DNA of 64,000 nt, taken from contig NZ_BAER01000074.1 in the NCBI RefSeq assembly GCF_000315055.1, positions 25,819-89,818 of the forward strand, written 5' to 3'. Each line of letters begins with the position of its first letter. Positions within the stretch are counted from its first letter, which is position 1. A model generated the notes under the pieces. That model was not told the DNA's origin, searched no databases, and saw only the letters and a program-made list of their open reading frames with translations. The position numbers and the translations under genes were made by a program. This stretch comes from Paraglaciecola polaris LMG 21857. Its GTDB lineage: Bacteria; Pseudomonadota; Gammaproteobacteria; Enterobacterales; Alteromonadaceae. This document shows positions 1-9,200 of the stretch, one piece after another.

Positions 1-104
1 CCTTTCTTGCCCATGAAGTCAACGCGAACCGCATCAAGCGTGTTTGCATCTTGCGCGACGTTGATTTGCGTTTCAGCCTCTTTGATTATGGCATCAAGAT
101 CCAT
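1..104 (-). CDS. pheS: Phenylalanyl-tRNA synthetase alpha subunit, N-terminal fragment
   Basis: The first 34 codons of a minus-strand gene run off the left edge. The start (ATG at 104-102) is followed by a helical stretch and then VRVDFMGKKG, which matches the N-terminal coiled-coil end of PheS, where V-R-x-x-x-x-G-K-K-G is typical. PheS is the catalytic subunit of the alpha2-beta2 enzyme that charges tRNA-Phe in the cytoplasm. The position directly after rplT reproduces the enterobacterial order thrS-infC-rpmI-rplT-pheS. A 485-bp gap and a strong terminator separate it from rplT, so pheST probably has its own promoter. The catalytic domain is outside the window. Confidence 0.85.
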   Translation of the reverse strand, partial: MDLDAIIKEAETQINVAQDANTLDAVRVDFMGKK

Positions 105-523
105 AGTTTCCTCGAATTGGATTAAATATTGAGTCACCCACCATAGATCTAAAAACATGGCTGGACATTTTGAAAGAACCGGTAATTCTACACGAAAGTA
201 ACAGGCTGAGGCTAGATGAAATTGCTGGAAAGTACGGATATTAAACACTTTTTCTGGATAATTTTAAAAATACCTAGACATGCTGCCCACGAAAAAGAAG
301 ATTGAACATACCTTCTGTAAGCAGATTAGTTTTTGTTAGATCCTCGTATTTAAAAAAGGTGTTTTGGGTAATGTTGGTAGCTCAAGTTCAAGCCTTCTAC
401 AGCAGCTTACATCTGTTACTTAAGAGCAAGTGACGTAATTAGCGGGATGTTAAATTGGCAGTGTCACTTGGTATTAACATACTCAGGGTGCATTAAATTT
501 GCTAGTTTAGGTGTAAATTTTAA
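105..523. other. rplT-pheS intergenic region
   Basis: This gap holds the presumed promoter and 5' leader of pheS on the minus strand. A possible -10 (TAGAAT, around 188-183) is visible, but I see no convincing -35. An 11-codon frame at 309-274 on the minus strand contains two Phe codons. No GC-rich terminator lies between it and pheS, so a pheM-like attenuator is not supported. Confidence 0.4.
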
Positions 524-556
524 ACAAAAAAAACGGCGAGCTTCCCGCTCGCCGTT
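524..556 (-). terminator. Rho-independent terminator after rplT
   Basis: A perfect 8-bp GC-rich stem (534-541 with 547-554) with a 5-nt loop is followed, on the minus strand, by an unbroken U run (524-532). It lies about 35 bp past the rplT stop and should end the thrS-infC-rpmI-rplT transcript. Confidence 0.9.
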
Positions 557-589
557 CTTCGAAAGAACTTAAACTTAATTGTTAATTAA

Positions 590-946
590 TTAAGCTAATG
601 CACCTTTAGCGGCATTTACTAATGCGCTAAATGCGTTTTTGTCATGCACTGCGATGTCAGCCAAAATCTTACGATCGATTTCAACAGACGCCTTCTTAAG
701 ACCGTTAATGAAACGGCTGTAAGACATACCATTTTGACGAGCCGCAGCATTGATACGGGCAATCCACAATTGGCGGAATTGACGTTTCTTCTGACGACGG
801 TCACGATAAGCGTATTGACCAGCTTTCGTTACTGCTTGAACAGCAACGCGATAAACTCGACTACGAGCTCCGTAATAACCTTTGGCTTGCTTTAGTACCT
901 TTTTATGTCGGGCACGTGCAACAACACCACGTTTTACTCTTGCCAT
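590..946 (-). CDS. rplT: 50S ribosomal protein L20
   Basis: A 118-residue basic protein that is the standard length for L20, beginning MARVKRGV and containing the family stretch around [10 protein letters not shown] (residues 24-33). L20 binds 23S rRNA early in 50S assembly and in enteric bacteria also represses translation of its own operon. It lies 15 bp downstream of rpmI and is clearly co-transcribed with it. A strong terminator follows. Nothing unusual is seen. Confidence 0.98.
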   Translation of the reverse strand: MARVKRGVVARARHKKVLKQAKGYYGARSRVYRVAVQAVTKAGQYAYRDRRQKKRQFRQLWIARINAAARQNGMSYSRFINGLKKASVEIDRKILADIAVHDKNAFSALVNAAKGALA

Positions 947-961
947 ATTCTAATTCCTCTC

Positions 962-1159
962 TTAAACGTAAGGTAACATGCGTTGAATCAACGCTGTGTC
1001 AGCTACATGGACCAATTTCTTGCCACGAAGGTGACGTTTACGCTTAGAGCTCTTTTTAGTCAAAATATGACGCAAGTGAGACTGCTTGCTTTTGAAACGA
1101 CCTGAAGCGGTTTTTCTAAAACGCTTGGCAGCTCCACGGTTTGTTTTCATTTTAGGCAT
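962..1159 (-). CDS. rpmI: 50S ribosomal protein L35
   Basis: A 65-residue, very basic protein starting [14 protein letters not shown], which is diagnostic for L35. It is a structural component of the large ribosomal subunit. It sits between infC and rplT, as in most gammaproteobacteria. The 117-bp infC-rpmI gap is where L20-binding structures are found in Escherichia coli; I did not identify a specific operator here. Confidence 0.98.
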   Translation of the reverse strand: MPKMKTNRGAAKRFRKTASGRFKSKQSHLRHILTKKSSKRKRHLRGKKLVHVADTALIQRMLPYV

Positions 1160-1276
1160 TGCTAAAACTCCGCATTGTTAATGACTAAACTGCTTTGCAG
1201 AAACAGTAAGTCGTAGTTACATATAGTGTAATAAGGTGAGCAAGGGTGCAGTGCCCTGTCTACTTGTAGACCTTAA

Positions 1277-1819
1277 TTACTTCTTAATTGGGGCGAGCAC
1301 CATGATCATCTGACGGCCTTCAACCCGATTAGGGAAGGATTCGCAGTTAGCAATGTCTTCTAAATCGCTTTTAACACGATTAAGTAGATCAATACCGATA
1401 TCTTGATGAGCCATTTCACGGCCGCGGAAGCGGATCGTTACTTTAGCCTTATCACCACCTTCTAGAAAGCGACGCAGGTTGCGCAGTTTTACCTGGTAAT
1501 CGCCTTCATCAGTGCCAGGGCGAAATTTAATCTCCTTGACCTGAATTTGCTTTTGTTTCTTTTTCTGCTCTTTCTGAGCTTTACTCTTTTCGAAGATGAA
1601 TTTTCCGTAATCCATTACCTTACATACAGGTGGCTCTGCATTAGGGCTAATTTCAACCAAATCTAAACTATGTTGCTCAGCCATCTCGAGAGCTTCAGTG
1701 ATTGATACAACGCCAATCTGCTCCCCATCCTTACCAACCAAACGAACTTCATTTAATGTAATTTCTTCGTTAATCCGAGCTTTACCCGAATCTTTAGCCT
1801 TAATGTTAGCGCCTTTAAT
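1277..1819 (-). CDS. infC: Translation initiation factor IF-3 (AUU start codon)
   Basis: IF-3 binds the 30S subunit, prevents premature 50S joining and proofreads the initiator tRNA-start codon pair. The first ATG in this frame (1741) would remove the conserved N-terminal RINEEI.L..VRL stretch. Extending upstream in frame leads to ATT at 1819-1817, followed by Lys-Gly-Ala as in E. coli (AUU AAA GGC), with GGAGG eight bases upstream. This gives 180 residues, the usual length. The rare AUU start is the known basis of IF-3 autoregulation: high IF-3 rejects its own start codon. The C-terminal domain begins around residue 85 (KEIKFRPG). The gene starts 20 bp after thrS. Confidence 0.95.
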   Translation of the reverse strand: MKGANIKAKDSGKARINEEITLNEVRLVGKDGEQIGVVSITEALEMAEQHSLDLVEISPNAEPPVCKVMDYGKFIFEKSKAQKEQKKKQKQIQVKEIKFRPGTDEGDYQVKLRNLRRFLEGGDKAKVTIRFRGREMAHQDIGIDLLNRVKSDLEDIANCESFPNRVEGRQMIMVLAPIKK

Positions 1820-1839
1820 ATGTTATTCCTCCACGAAAT

Positions 1840-3756
1840 TTACTGAATTTGTTTGCTTTTGATCTGTTCACAAGCCAATTCAATGAAAGCATCGACCGAC
1901 ATCTTACCTAGATCATCGCCTTTGCGTGAACGTACTGCTATTTCGCCAGCTTCTATTTCTTTATCACCGACTACAAGCAAATACGGGACACGCCTAAGCG
2001 TGTGCTCGCGGATCTTAAAGCCTATCTTCTCATTTCTCAAGTCTGACTTGGCTCTAAATCCATTTTCTTTTAGTTTTTTGACTACTTTTTGCGCATATTC
2101 ACTCTGATTGTCAGTAATATTCATAACAACCGCCTGTGTCGGCGCTAACCAAAGTGGGAACGAGCCCGCATACTCTTCGGTCAAAATGCCAATGAAACGT
2201 TCAAGTGAACCTAAAATAGCTCGGTGAATCATCACCGGTACTTTACGATCACCATCTTCGGCAACATAAGTTGAGCCTAAACGCTCAGGCATCGAAAAAT
2301 CGAGCTGTACAGTACCACATTGCCACGCACGATCTAAACAATCATGCAAAGTAAATTCAATTTTCGGACCGTAAAACGCGCCTTCGCCTGGTTGATAGTC
2401 AAATTCAACGTCATTCGCTTTAAGTGCTTCAGCCAGCGCAGCCTCTGATTTATCCCAAATAGCATCTGAGCCAACGCGTTTTTCAGGACGGGTTGAAAGC
2501 TTAACAACTATCTTATCAAAACCGAAAGTACGATAGGTTTCGTACACCATTTTGATACAGCCACTCACTTCTGCAAGGATTTGCTCTTCAGTACAAAAAA
2601 TATGCGCATCGTCCTGGGTGAAACCACGTACCCGCATTAAACCATGCAGCGCACCTGATGGCTCATTACGGTGACAACAACCAAACTCGGCCATACGTAG
2701 CGGCAAATCACGGTAAGACTTAAGGCCTTGGTTAAAAATCTGTACATGACCAGGACAGTTCATTGGTTTGATAGCATATTCACGTTTTTCTGATTCAGTT
2801 GTGAACATATTTTCAGCATACTTTTCCCAGTGGCCGGATTTTTCCCACAACGAGCGGTCCATCATCAATGGGCCTTTTACTTCGTCATAGTCATAATCAC
2901 CCAAACGTTCACGAATAAACTTTTCAAGCTGAGTGTAAATAGTCCAACCGTCGTTATGCCAAAACACCATTCCCGGTGCCTCTTCTTGCCAATGGAATAA
3001 ATCCAATGATTTACCTATTTTACGGTGATCGCGCTTTTCCGCTTCTTCTAAGCGATTTAAATACGCCTTCAGTTGTTTTTTATCTGCCCAAGCTGTGCCG
3101 TAAACGCGTTGCAACATTTTATTGTCGCTATTACCACGCCAATAAGCACCCGCCACTTTCATTAATTTGAAATGCTGGCAAAAACGCATATTAGGTACAT
3201 GAGGACCCCGGCACATATCCACGTATTCATCATGATGGTACAAAGCGGGTGTGGCATCTTTAGGAATATTTTCATCTAAGATCTGAAGCTTGTAACCTTC
3301 ACCACGGGCTTCGAATGTATCCCGTGCTTCTTGCCAACTGCCGACTTTTTTTACCACATCGTAATTCGTTTTAGCTAATTCAAGCATGCGTTTTTCAAGC
3401 TTGATTAAATCTTCGTCATTTAGCGAATGTTCCATATCGATGTCGTAATAAAATCCGTTATCGATAGTCGGCCCAATAGCCATTTTCACATCCGGCCATA
3501 ATTGCTTGATGGCGTGACCGATTAAGTGCGCACATGAGTGACGAATAATTTCGAGCCCATCGTCATCTTTCGCCGTAATAATTTGCAGCTGCGCATCTTG
3601 CTCAATAAGGTCACAGGCGTCTACGCGAACACCGTTTACCTTACCGGCGATGGTGGCTTTGGCTAAACCAGGGCCAATGTCATTCGCTACATCTAGTACT
3701 GAAACTGCGTTATCAAATTGGCGTTGACTGCCGTCAGGGAGTGTAATAATGGGCAT
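1840..3756 (-). CDS. thrS: Threonyl-tRNA synthetase
   Basis: A 638-residue class II aminoacyl-tRNA synthetase that charges tRNA-Thr. Domains in order: N-terminal TGS domain ([10 protein letters not shown]...), an editing domain with the [16 protein letters not shown] motif (around residues 73-88) and a later CRGPHVPN segment, the catalytic core with the class II signature [15 protein letters not shown] (around 360-375), and a C-terminal anticodon-binding domain. An upstream in-frame start exists, but ATG at 3756 has AGGAT seven bases upstream and matches the family N-terminus. The 5' leader carries tRNA-like hairpins (see 3773-3787 and 3868-3886). The gene heads the infC-rpmI-rplT operon. Confidence 0.97.
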   Translation of the reverse strand: MPIITLPDGSQRQFDNAVSVLDVANDIGPGLAKATIAGKVNGVRVDACDLIEQDAQLQIITAKDDDGLEIIRHSCAHLIGHAIKQLWPDVKMAIGPTIDNGFYYDIDMEHSLNDEDLIKLEKRMLELAKTNYDVVKKVGSWQEARDTFEARGEGYKLQILDENIPKDATPALYHHDEYVDMCRGPHVPNMRFCQHFKLMKVAGAYWRGNSDNKMLQRVYGTAWADKKQLKAYLNRLEEAEKRDHRKIGKSLDLFHWQEEAPGMVFWHNDGWTIYTQLEKFIRERLGDYDYDEVKGPLMMDRSLWEKSGHWEKYAENMFTTESEKREYAIKPMNCPGHVQIFNQGLKSYRDLPLRMAEFGCCHRNEPSGALHGLMRVRGFTQDDAHIFCTEEQILAEVSGCIKMVYETYRTFGFDKIVVKLSTRPEKRVGSDAIWDKSEAALAEALKANDVEFDYQPGEGAFYGPKIEFTLHDCLDRAWQCGTVQLDFSMPERLGSTYVAEDGDRKVPVMIHRAILGSLERFIGILTEEYAGSFPLWLAPTQAVVMNITDNQSEYAQKVVKKLKENGFRAKSDLRNEKIGFKIREHTLRRVPYLLVVGDKEIEAGEIAVRSRKGDDLGKMSVDAFIELACEQIKSKQIQ

Positions 3757-3772
3757 AATAATCCTTGTGCAG

Positions 3773-3787
3773 TGGTGACGCCTACCA
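3773..3787 (-). promoter_or_regulatory. Proximal hairpin of the putative thrS translational operator
   Basis: On the minus strand TGGT/ACCA encloses a 7-nt loop AGGCGUC that contains the Thr anticodon-like triplet CGU. It ends about 7 nt upstream of the Shine-Dalgarno sequence of thrS. In E. coli a CGU-bearing operator hairpin next to the Shine-Dalgarno is bound by ThrRS, which blocks 30S access. The stem here is short (4 bp), so the assignment is inference. Confidence 0.4.
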
Positions 3788-3832
3788 AGCGCCACATGCA
3801 AATTCTGTATTGCGATTAACTCGCAGGTATAA

Positions 3833-3857
3833 AATAAAAAACACCGCTAACAGGTGT
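3833..3857 (-). promoter_or_regulatory. Hairpin with U-run in the thrS leader
   Basis: On the minus strand ACACC/GGTGT (5 bp, 7-nt loop, 3841-3857) is followed by TTTTTTATTTT. It could be a weak intrinsic terminator in the leader or a structural element between the two anticodon-like hairpins. The stem is too short for a confident attenuator call. Confidence 0.35.
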
Positions 3858-3867
3858 GAAGTCTTGC

Positions 3868-3886
3868 GTTCTGCTACCATCAGAAC
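3868..3886 (-). promoter_or_regulatory. Distal hairpin of the putative thrS translational operator
   Basis: A perfect 6-bp stem (GTTCTG/CAGAAC) closes a 7-nt loop AUGGUAG. Numbered as an anticodon loop this gives U33, GGU at 34-36 and a purine at 37, which is a mimic of the tRNA-Thr(GGU) anticodon loop. It falls at the very 5' end of the transcript predicted from the promoter at 3895-3924. E. coli ThrRS recognises two such arms in the thrS leader, one per subunit of the dimer. Confidence 0.5.
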
Positions 3887-3894
3887 AGCTGCAC

Positions 3895-3924
3895 ATTATA
3901 ACGAAAATTGTTCAAACTATGCAA
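3895..3924 (-). promoter_or_regulatory. Candidate sigma-70 promoter of thrS
   Basis: On the minus strand a perfect TATAAT (-10, 3900-3895) lies 18 bp from TTGCAT (-35, 3924-3919). The predicted start site, near 3888, gives a leader of about 130 nt. The -35 overlaps the start codon of the divergent START-domain gene. Confidence 0.5.
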
Positions 3925-4578
3925 TCGCCATTCAAATTCAATCTATCACCTGTTTTGGCCACTTTTATAAGTTTGTTTAGCCTAATGTGCTCCGCACAAG
4001 CGCAAACGCTCGACTTAGAGGCAAAATGGACGCTAGTGTCTAAAAATCAAAACGTCGCTGTATACCAACGACATACCCAAGATAATCACCTTGAGGTAAG
4101 AGGCGTAACCCAAATACACGCGGTACCTGATGATTTTTTACAATTATTGGACGATACCCAAAATGCCTCTAAGTGGATTGCAAACTGCCAAAATGTCACC
4201 GTTTTAAACGCTTTAGATAGCAATACACGTATCGTGCATACGAAATTCAATGCACCTTGGCCAATTGAAGACAGAGACATGGTGACCAAATCTGTGAGTT
4301 ACTACACTAACGATATATTGCATATCGATATCACCGACATGGGTGATCAATACCCGCTCACTCAAGGTTATGTGCGTATCCAACACATCAGCGGACAATG
4401 GGTACTTAAACCTGTCACGCAGGGGTTGCTGTCCATTGAGTATATTGGCCGAGCAGACCCTGGTGGCAAAATCCCCACTTGGTTAGCAAACCGCACATTG
4501 ATATCGTCTATGGGCGAAACGTTTGAAAACATCCATAAACAGCTAGATAATGCATCAGGTTCTGGGCAAGATTTTTAG
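3919..4578 (+). CDS. Secreted START-domain (StAR-related lipid transfer) protein
   Basis: A 219-residue protein with a Sec signal peptide (hydrophobic stretch about residues 10-26, ending SAQAQ). It is followed by a START/Bet v1-like domain: W.L......V.VY.R (residues 33-47), the WI.NC..V.VL segment, and a C-terminal amphipathic helix. START domains form a hydrophobic cavity that binds lipids or other apolar ligands; the ligand here is unknown. Family members in marine gammaproteobacteria are mostly uncharacterised periplasmic proteins. I chose ATG at 3919 over an ATG at 3856 because it places the signal peptide at the N-terminus. No good Shine-Dalgarno is seen. Confidence 0.7.
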   Translation: MQSPFKFNLSPVLATFISLFSLMCSAQAQTLDLEAKWTLVSKNQNVAVYQRHTQDNHLEVRGVTQIHAVPDDFLQLLDDTQNASKWIANCQNVTVLNALDSNTRIVHTKFNAPWPIEDRDMVTKSVSYYTNDILHIDITDMGDQYPLTQGYVRIQHISGQWVLKPVTQGLLSIEYIGRADPGGKIPTWLANRTLISSMGETFENIHKQLDNASGSGQDF

Positions 4579-4682
4579 TTTTGACTACTAGTTCATATGT
4601 TTGAAGTCACCATATAACGAAACCTAGCTAAAGCTATTTCGAACCACACAGTATCCATTCATCTCACACTATCCGGAGTAGT

Positions 4683-5426
4683 ATGTCAGTTAAAGTCGCA
4701 TTCATCACAGGCAGCGCTAAACGTATTGGAGCAACGACTGCATCATACTTACACAATGCAGGTTTCAATATTGTGCTTCATTGCCATCACTCTACCGAAA
4801 CCGCACACGCATTATTAAGCACATTAAACGCTCGACGTGAAAATTCAGCTAGCTTAGTCGTGGCTGACTTGTGCGCAATTGAAGGGCTTGAATCTTTAGC
4901 AGAGCAAGTCGTCAACGCGTTTGGCCGTATTGACGTGCTGGTCAATAACGCATCATCATTTTACCCAACGCCTTTGGGCAAAATTACCCTAGCCCATTGG
5001 CAAGACCTCTTTGGTAGTAATGTACAGGCTCCATTATTTTTAGCTCAGTATTTAGCCCCCAGCCTAGCTATACACCAAGGCGTTATTATTAACATGGTAG
5101 ATATTCACGCAGATAGGCCACTCAAAGACCATACAGTTTACAGTATGGCAAAAGCCGCCCTGGTCACTATGACAAAATCATTAGCTATTGAGCTAGCGCC
5201 AGAAGTACGTGTCAACGGTGTTGCTCCTGGTGCTATTTTATGGCCAGAACAAGCCTTAACAGAACAAGATAAAGAGCAAGTATTACGCCAAATACCAGCT
5301 AAATCGCTAGGCAAACCTGAGGATATTGCCCAGGCCATTCATTATCTATGTGATGCTCGCTACGTTACAGGGCAAATTATTTCGGTCGATGGTGGTCGCA
5401 GTGTTGTATCGAGTCATAAAGTCTAA
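4683..5426 (+). CDS. folM: Pteridine reductase / dihydromonapterin reductase (FolM type SDR)
   Basis: A 247-residue short-chain dehydrogenase/reductase. The cofactor motif is TGSAKRIG (residues 10-17), the T-G-x-x-x-R-I-G form that marks pteridine reductases instead of the usual TGxxxGxG, and NNAS follows at about 89-92. At the active site the usual Ser is replaced by Asp (VDIHA), followed by Y-S-M-A-K, as in PTR1/FolM. The likely reaction is NADPH-dependent reduction of dihydromonapterin or dihydrofolate in the cytoplasm. A DUF3080 gene starts 9 bp downstream, so the two are probably co-transcribed. The subfamily is solid; the exact pterin substrate is inferred. Confidence 0.8.
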   Translation: MSVKVAFITGSAKRIGATTASYLHNAGFNIVLHCHHSTETAHALLSTLNARRENSASLVVADLCAIEGLESLAEQVVNAFGRIDVLVNNASSFYPTPLGKITLAHWQDLFGSNVQAPLFLAQYLAPSLAIHQGVIINMVDIHADRPLKDHTVYSMAKAALVTMTKSLAIELAPEVRVNGVAPGAILWPEQALTEQDKEQVLRQIPAKSLGKPEDIAQAIHYLCDARYVTGQIISVDGGRSVVSSHKV

Positions 5427-5435
5427 CCGCCCGTC

Positions 5436-6479
5436 ATGACGCACATTACATTGTCTAATGTTAAACTGGTGGCATTATGCGTGCTTGTTCTGTTAACCAG
5501 CACGCTTTTCGGTTGCGGGAAAAACAACCTCGCTCAGGTGTTTAATGAATACCAGCAACGTATGGCAAATGTGCTCGACACTCCTTTTGAAGCGAATTCA
5601 AATGACGGTACCATTACCCTTAACTACCCATCAAAGCGCGAACTAGTCTCGGCCATTGAAATACCGCAAATAGACGTTAAGCAGTTCTTCGCCCTTAATA
5701 AATGTGAAGTGAATGTCCTCATTGCCCAGCGAAACACCCCCCTAGGACGCACACAATTACCGTCAGTTCGTTATCTATATGAACGTAACATGCTTTCAGC
5801 TTTGGCACATTGCATACAATTAATGCCAGAACAGCGCGTTAATTTAGAAAGTTGGATCACGCAAAAACGTCGAATATTGCCACTTGTATGGGCCAACCTC
5901 ATACAAACCAGTGATGAAATCATCAATGCCTTAGGTAACAACAGTGATTTTATCACTTCCCTAAGTTCATCGGATATCCAGCAAACACAAAGCGCCCTAA
6001 CCTATTTATTACAACTAAAGCAACATCCCCAGGTAATCCTCGTCCCCGCCGAATTGGAGCAGCATCTGCAACAATTGTCGAAACTACACTTACCCGCTAA
6101 GGCTTGGCGGACCCAAGCACTGATGACCAATGAATTAACGACTACCACCACCTGGCTCAAGCAACAAAACTTATTAACCAAATGCCCCGATGGGCAAGCA
6201 AGCCAGAATATCCTCTATTTAAAAAACGTATTCACACTGTGGTTCATAGAGAAGATACAACCTATTGCTGGGCAGTTGAATAATGTCCAATATACACTGC
6301 TTCCTTTGTACCAATCGATGAGCCAACAGCCAGAGTTAACCCCTCAGTTTCGTCAGTTTCTCGCCCAGCATAGTCAGATTAGCTTTAGCGCTTATCAACA
6401 GGCGATACAAGAGCATGTGCTGTTCTGGCAACAGCTTTTTAAGCACTGCTCTATCTCGCCAAGGGTCAGCACCAAATAG
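5436..6479 (+). CDS. DUF3080 family lipoprotein
   Basis: A 347-residue protein with a lipoprotein signal: a hydrophobic segment (residues 10-26) and lipobox L-F-G-C with Cys27. The sequence after the lipobox (V..EYQQRMANVLD) matches my memory of DUF3080, a gammaproteobacterial lipoprotein family of unknown function. No enzymatic motif is evident; the C-terminal half is helical and rich in Gln and Leu. It starts 9 bp after folM, and its last 14 bp overlap the convergent exonuclease gene. Confidence 0.6.
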   Translation: MTHITLSNVKLVALCVLVLLTSTLFGCGKNNLAQVFNEYQQRMANVLDTPFEANSNDGTITLNYPSKRELVSAIEIPQIDVKQFFALNKCEVNVLIAQRNTPLGRTQLPSVRYLYERNMLSALAHCIQLMPEQRVNLESWITQKRRILPLVWANLIQTSDEIINALGNNSDFITSLSSSDIQQTQSALTYLLQLKQHPQVILVPAELEQHLQQLSKLHLPAKAWRTQALMTNELTTTTTWLKQQNLLTKCPDGQASQNILYLKNVFTLWFIEKIQPIAGQLNNVQYTLLPLYQSMSQQPELTPQFRQFLAQHSQISFSAYQQAIQEHVLFWQQLFKHCSISPRVSTK

Positions 6480-7221
6480 CGGACACGGGTGATGTTTCGT
6501 CAGGGTAATATGTGGAGACTTGCGCTTGCAATAACTCTGCACACGCCAATGCATCCGTCAATGCATTATGTTGACGATAATAAGGCAGATGATATCGTGC
6601 ACGGCAATCGGTGAGGCGAATAGAGGGCGTTTTTTTACCAAGTAAACTGCGCATAAAAGTGCGTTTTAGCGTACGGGAAAAACGCGCTTCTAAGGCCATA
6701 GTATCAATGCAAGGAAAAACAATTTCTTCTCCTATATAGTGTTGCAAGGCCGAATTTAAAAAGCGTGTTTCAATATCCTTATGATGAGCAACCACAATTT
6801 TACCTTGCAGGTGGAGCAGTAACTCGTCTAATACTGAGTTAAAACTAGGTGCGCTGGCGACGTCAGAATGGGTAATCCCATGGATCACCACAGATTTTGT
6901 TTTAAGCTCAGTATCCGGTTTAATGATCCAGTGTTTCGCTTCAGCGCAGCGTATACGCTGCGTCGTTAACGCCACAAGCCCAATGCTGACAATACTATCC
7001 GTTTTAGGGTTAAGCCCAGTGGTTTCAAAATCCAGTGCAACCAGCGGCACGTCGCAAATAGGCGTATCTGCAGACACCGCACCTTGAGCATAATATTGTT
7101 TAAGCGCAGGGTAACGAGCATTTTTATAACGCTTGGAAAATTCGCTAGACCAATCGAATTGTCCACCTAAGGGTTTCAACGTGGGTTTATCTTGTAGCGC
7201 ATTTTTATCTAAGTAAAACAT
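6466..7221 (-). CDS. DnaQ-like 3'-5' exonuclease
   Basis: A 251-residue protein of the DEDDh exonuclease superfamily. Motif I is LDFETTGLNP (about residues 68-77), motif II lies around VAHHKDIETRFLN, and motif III is H-N-A-L-T-D-A (H..D) near residue 220. It is not the replicative epsilon subunit: it lacks the usual epsilon length and context and has an about 60-residue N-terminal extension. It is the last gene of the run porin-BCCT-DUF294-exonuclease. Across gammaproteobacteria, pairs of a DUF294/CBS protein and a DnaQ-like exonuclease are common next to ActP-type transporters, so a role in nucleotide signalling or RNA/DNA trimming tied to transport is possible (inference). AGAGG precedes the ATG. 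Confidence 0.8.
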   Translation of the reverse strand: MFYLDKNALQDKPTLKPLGGQFDWSSEFSKRYKNARYPALKQYYAQGAVSADTPICDVPLVALDFETTGLNPKTDSIVSIGLVALTTQRIRCAEAKHWIIKPDTELKTKSVVIHGITHSDVASAPSFNSVLDELLLHLQGKIVVAHHKDIETRFLNSALQHYIGEEIVFPCIDTMALEARFSRTLKRTFMRSLLGKKTPSIRLTDCRARYHLPYYRQHNALTDALACAELLQAQVSTYYPDETSPVSAIWC

Positions 7222-7241
7222 CTATGCCTCTTAAAGCTGAA

Positions 7242-9128
7242 CTACAAATGGCGACCGGGTTGATAGCGATATTTCATATATTTTTGTGCATCACTTAAAA
7301 TTTGAAACGCATCCCGCAGGTTTTTTCGCTCAAAGTCTGATAAGTACTCAGGTTCAATATCGTTATCAGGCTCGCGCTGCATATCTAAATCAAATGCTTG
7401 ATGACGAATGCGCACCATGGCAATAAATTCAAGTGCATCCCTTAAGTCAACCCCGCGACCGGGCGGCAGTATTTTTGCGTCAATCACATCATGCAAACGG
7501 GCAAAACTATTGCGTCCATTTGCCCCAACAGACAAAGCGTGAACACGAATTAAATCAGCGATGGGTGCCGTGCCACGTCGCTTCATGTTAATCGAATTGG
7601 TTTGACGCCCATCAGTCTCCATCACGAAGTCTTTAAAGAAACCTAATGGCGGTGTGCGTAGTAGTGCATTTCGCGCCATACAAGCTAGAAAACGTGAATT
7701 TTTATAAGCCTTTTTACGGATCAGTTGATTCAACATATCAGCCCAAACTTTCTTGCCCCACACACCATCGAGGTCAAAGAATATGGCGCTGTGTAATAAT
7801 GTTTCAGGCGTGGGGTGATCAACCCACTGACTAAAATATTGCTCCCATACTTTTAAGGGCTGACGCCACTTTTTATTGGTCGCCATAATGCCCCCAGTAC
7901 AATAACTGTAGCCACAACGATCGAGCCCATCACATACAAAATTCGCCAACGCGCTGAAATATTCATCGTGCACTTGGGGGTCAAAGCGATTATCCAGCAC
8001 CAGTGCGTTATCCTGATCCGTCACAATCAATTGTTCATCTCTGGCCATAGAGCCAAGGGCTAAAAAGCAATAGGGTATCGGTGCAGGGCCAAACTTTTGT
8101 TCTGCCAATTCAAGTAGTCGTTGCTTAAAACTTCGCCCTATCACAGCCATAGCACTACCAATCATTTGTGAATTGGCATCTTCGTGAACCATCCTCGAGA
8201 AGCAGCCCCGCACTTCACCTGTCAGCGCAGCTAATTCATCAACATTTTGTGCGCTAAAAATACTCTTAACCACAAATAAACTATTCTGGGATTCATAACG
8301 TAAAATATCTTGGTGGCTTATCAGACCGATAGGCTGGGATTTTTTAAGCACAGGTAAATGCATAACCTTATGTTTGAGCATTAACATCATGGCCTCAAAC
8401 ACATATTGATGACTCTGCACACTGGTTAATTGTGACGTCATAATATCCGTCACCGGCGCAGATAAATCTAATCCTTTGGCAACCAGTCGACTACGAATAT
8501 CCACGTCGGTGACAATACCGATAACAACATCATTATCTCGCTCAATATTGTCAGCGTTGTGTTCCTTGGAGATCAGAACCGAAGATACACCTTCTTCGGT
8601 CATGCGCACTGCCGCTTCTTGCACTGTGGTGGTAGGCGGAAGGATCAATGGTAATTGATCGATTAATTTTTCAACTTTCGCTGTCAGCAACGAATTATTG
8701 TCTTTTCTGTCCGCATTAGAATCACGTAGGCGACTGCGGTCTTCCACTTCAACAAAATCAGCAAATTGCTCGTCATTGTCAAAAAGATGATTGAACGTTT
8801 CAGCATCGATGAGATAAACAAGGGTGTCTTCAAGGGCCACGACTGGAAAGCGCACAGGACGATTACGCATAATGCCCAACTCTCCAAAGAAATTTCCTTC
8901 ACCTAAGCGGTTATACAACTCACCATCGCGGCGGAACACTTCGACTGCACCGCTGCGAATAACAAACCATTGGTCGTTGTCTTGACCAAACGTGAGAATA
9001 GGTACGCCCGCTTTGTAATAGGCGATTTCAACCCGAGAGGCCACATGGGACAGCTCCTGGGTAGGTAAATCTGAAAACGGTTTATGCCGTTGAAAAAAAT
9101 CGGTGACTTCAACTTGTTCAGTAGCCAT
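7242..9128 (-). CDS. cNMP-binding / CBS / DUF294 nucleotidyltransferase-like signalling protein
   Basis: A 628-residue cytoplasmic protein. Domains: an N-terminal cyclic-nucleotide-binding domain (about 15-130, with GEGNFFGELGIM and RPVRFPVVAL), two CBS repeats (about 165-290, LPLILPPTTTVQEAA and VTDIMTSQ), a DUF294 GlnD-like nucleotidyltransferase domain with G-S-M-A-R-D-E-Q and DQDNALV (about 358-380), and a C-terminal DUF294 helical domain. The GSxxRxE..x..DxD arrangement is that of a nucleotidyltransferase active site. It follows the BCCT gene after a hairpin and precedes the exonuclease by 20 bp. It probably senses nucleotides and modifies a partner, perhaps the transporter; no target is known. 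Confidence 0.85.
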   Translation of the reverse strand: MATEQVEVTDFFQRHKPFSDLPTQELSHVASRVEIAYYKAGVPILTFGQDNDQWFVIRSGAVEVFRRDGELYNRLGEGNFFGELGIMRNRPVRFPVVALEDTLVYLIDAETFNHLFDNDEQFADFVEVEDRSRLRDSNADRKDNNSLLTAKVEKLIDQLPLILPPTTTVQEAAVRMTEEGVSSVLISKEHNADNIERDNDVVIGIVTDVDIRSRLVAKGLDLSAPVTDIMTSQLTSVQSHQYVFEAMMLMLKHKVMHLPVLKKSQPIGLISHQDILRYESQNSLFVVKSIFSAQNVDELAALTGEVRGCFSRMVHEDANSQMIGSAMAVIGRSFKQRLLELAEQKFGPAPIPYCFLALGSMARDEQLIVTDQDNALVLDNRFDPQVHDEYFSALANFVCDGLDRCGYSYCTGGIMATNKKWRQPLKVWEQYFSQWVDHPTPETLLHSAIFFDLDGVWGKKVWADMLNQLIRKKAYKNSRFLACMARNALLRTPPLGFFKDFVMETDGRQTNSINMKRRGTAPIADLIRVHALSVGANGRNSFARLHDVIDAKILPPGRGVDLRDALEFIAMVRIRHQAFDLDMQREPDNDIEPEYLSDFERKNLRDAFQILSDAQKYMKYRYQPGRHL

Positions 9129-9155
9129 GTAAGCTCACTTTATTGCGTAAAAATG

Positions 9156-9183
9156 ACAAATCCAGCCAAAGGGCTGGATTTGT
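9156..9183 (-). terminator. Intra-operon hairpin after the BCCT gene
   Basis: A perfect 12-bp inverted repeat with a 4-nt loop lies between the BCCT stop and the DUF294 start. On the minus strand it is followed by CATTTTT. It may be a partial terminator or an RNA-stabilising element that lowers expression of the downstream DUF294 and exonuclease genes. Confidence 0.6.
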
Positions 9184-9200
9184 ATAACTAAACCTATGGA

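Noticed and set aside
274..309. A pheM-like 11-codon leader peptide upstream of pheS
   Set aside because: It has only two Phe codons and no terminator hairpin follows it before pheS, so attenuation is not supported.
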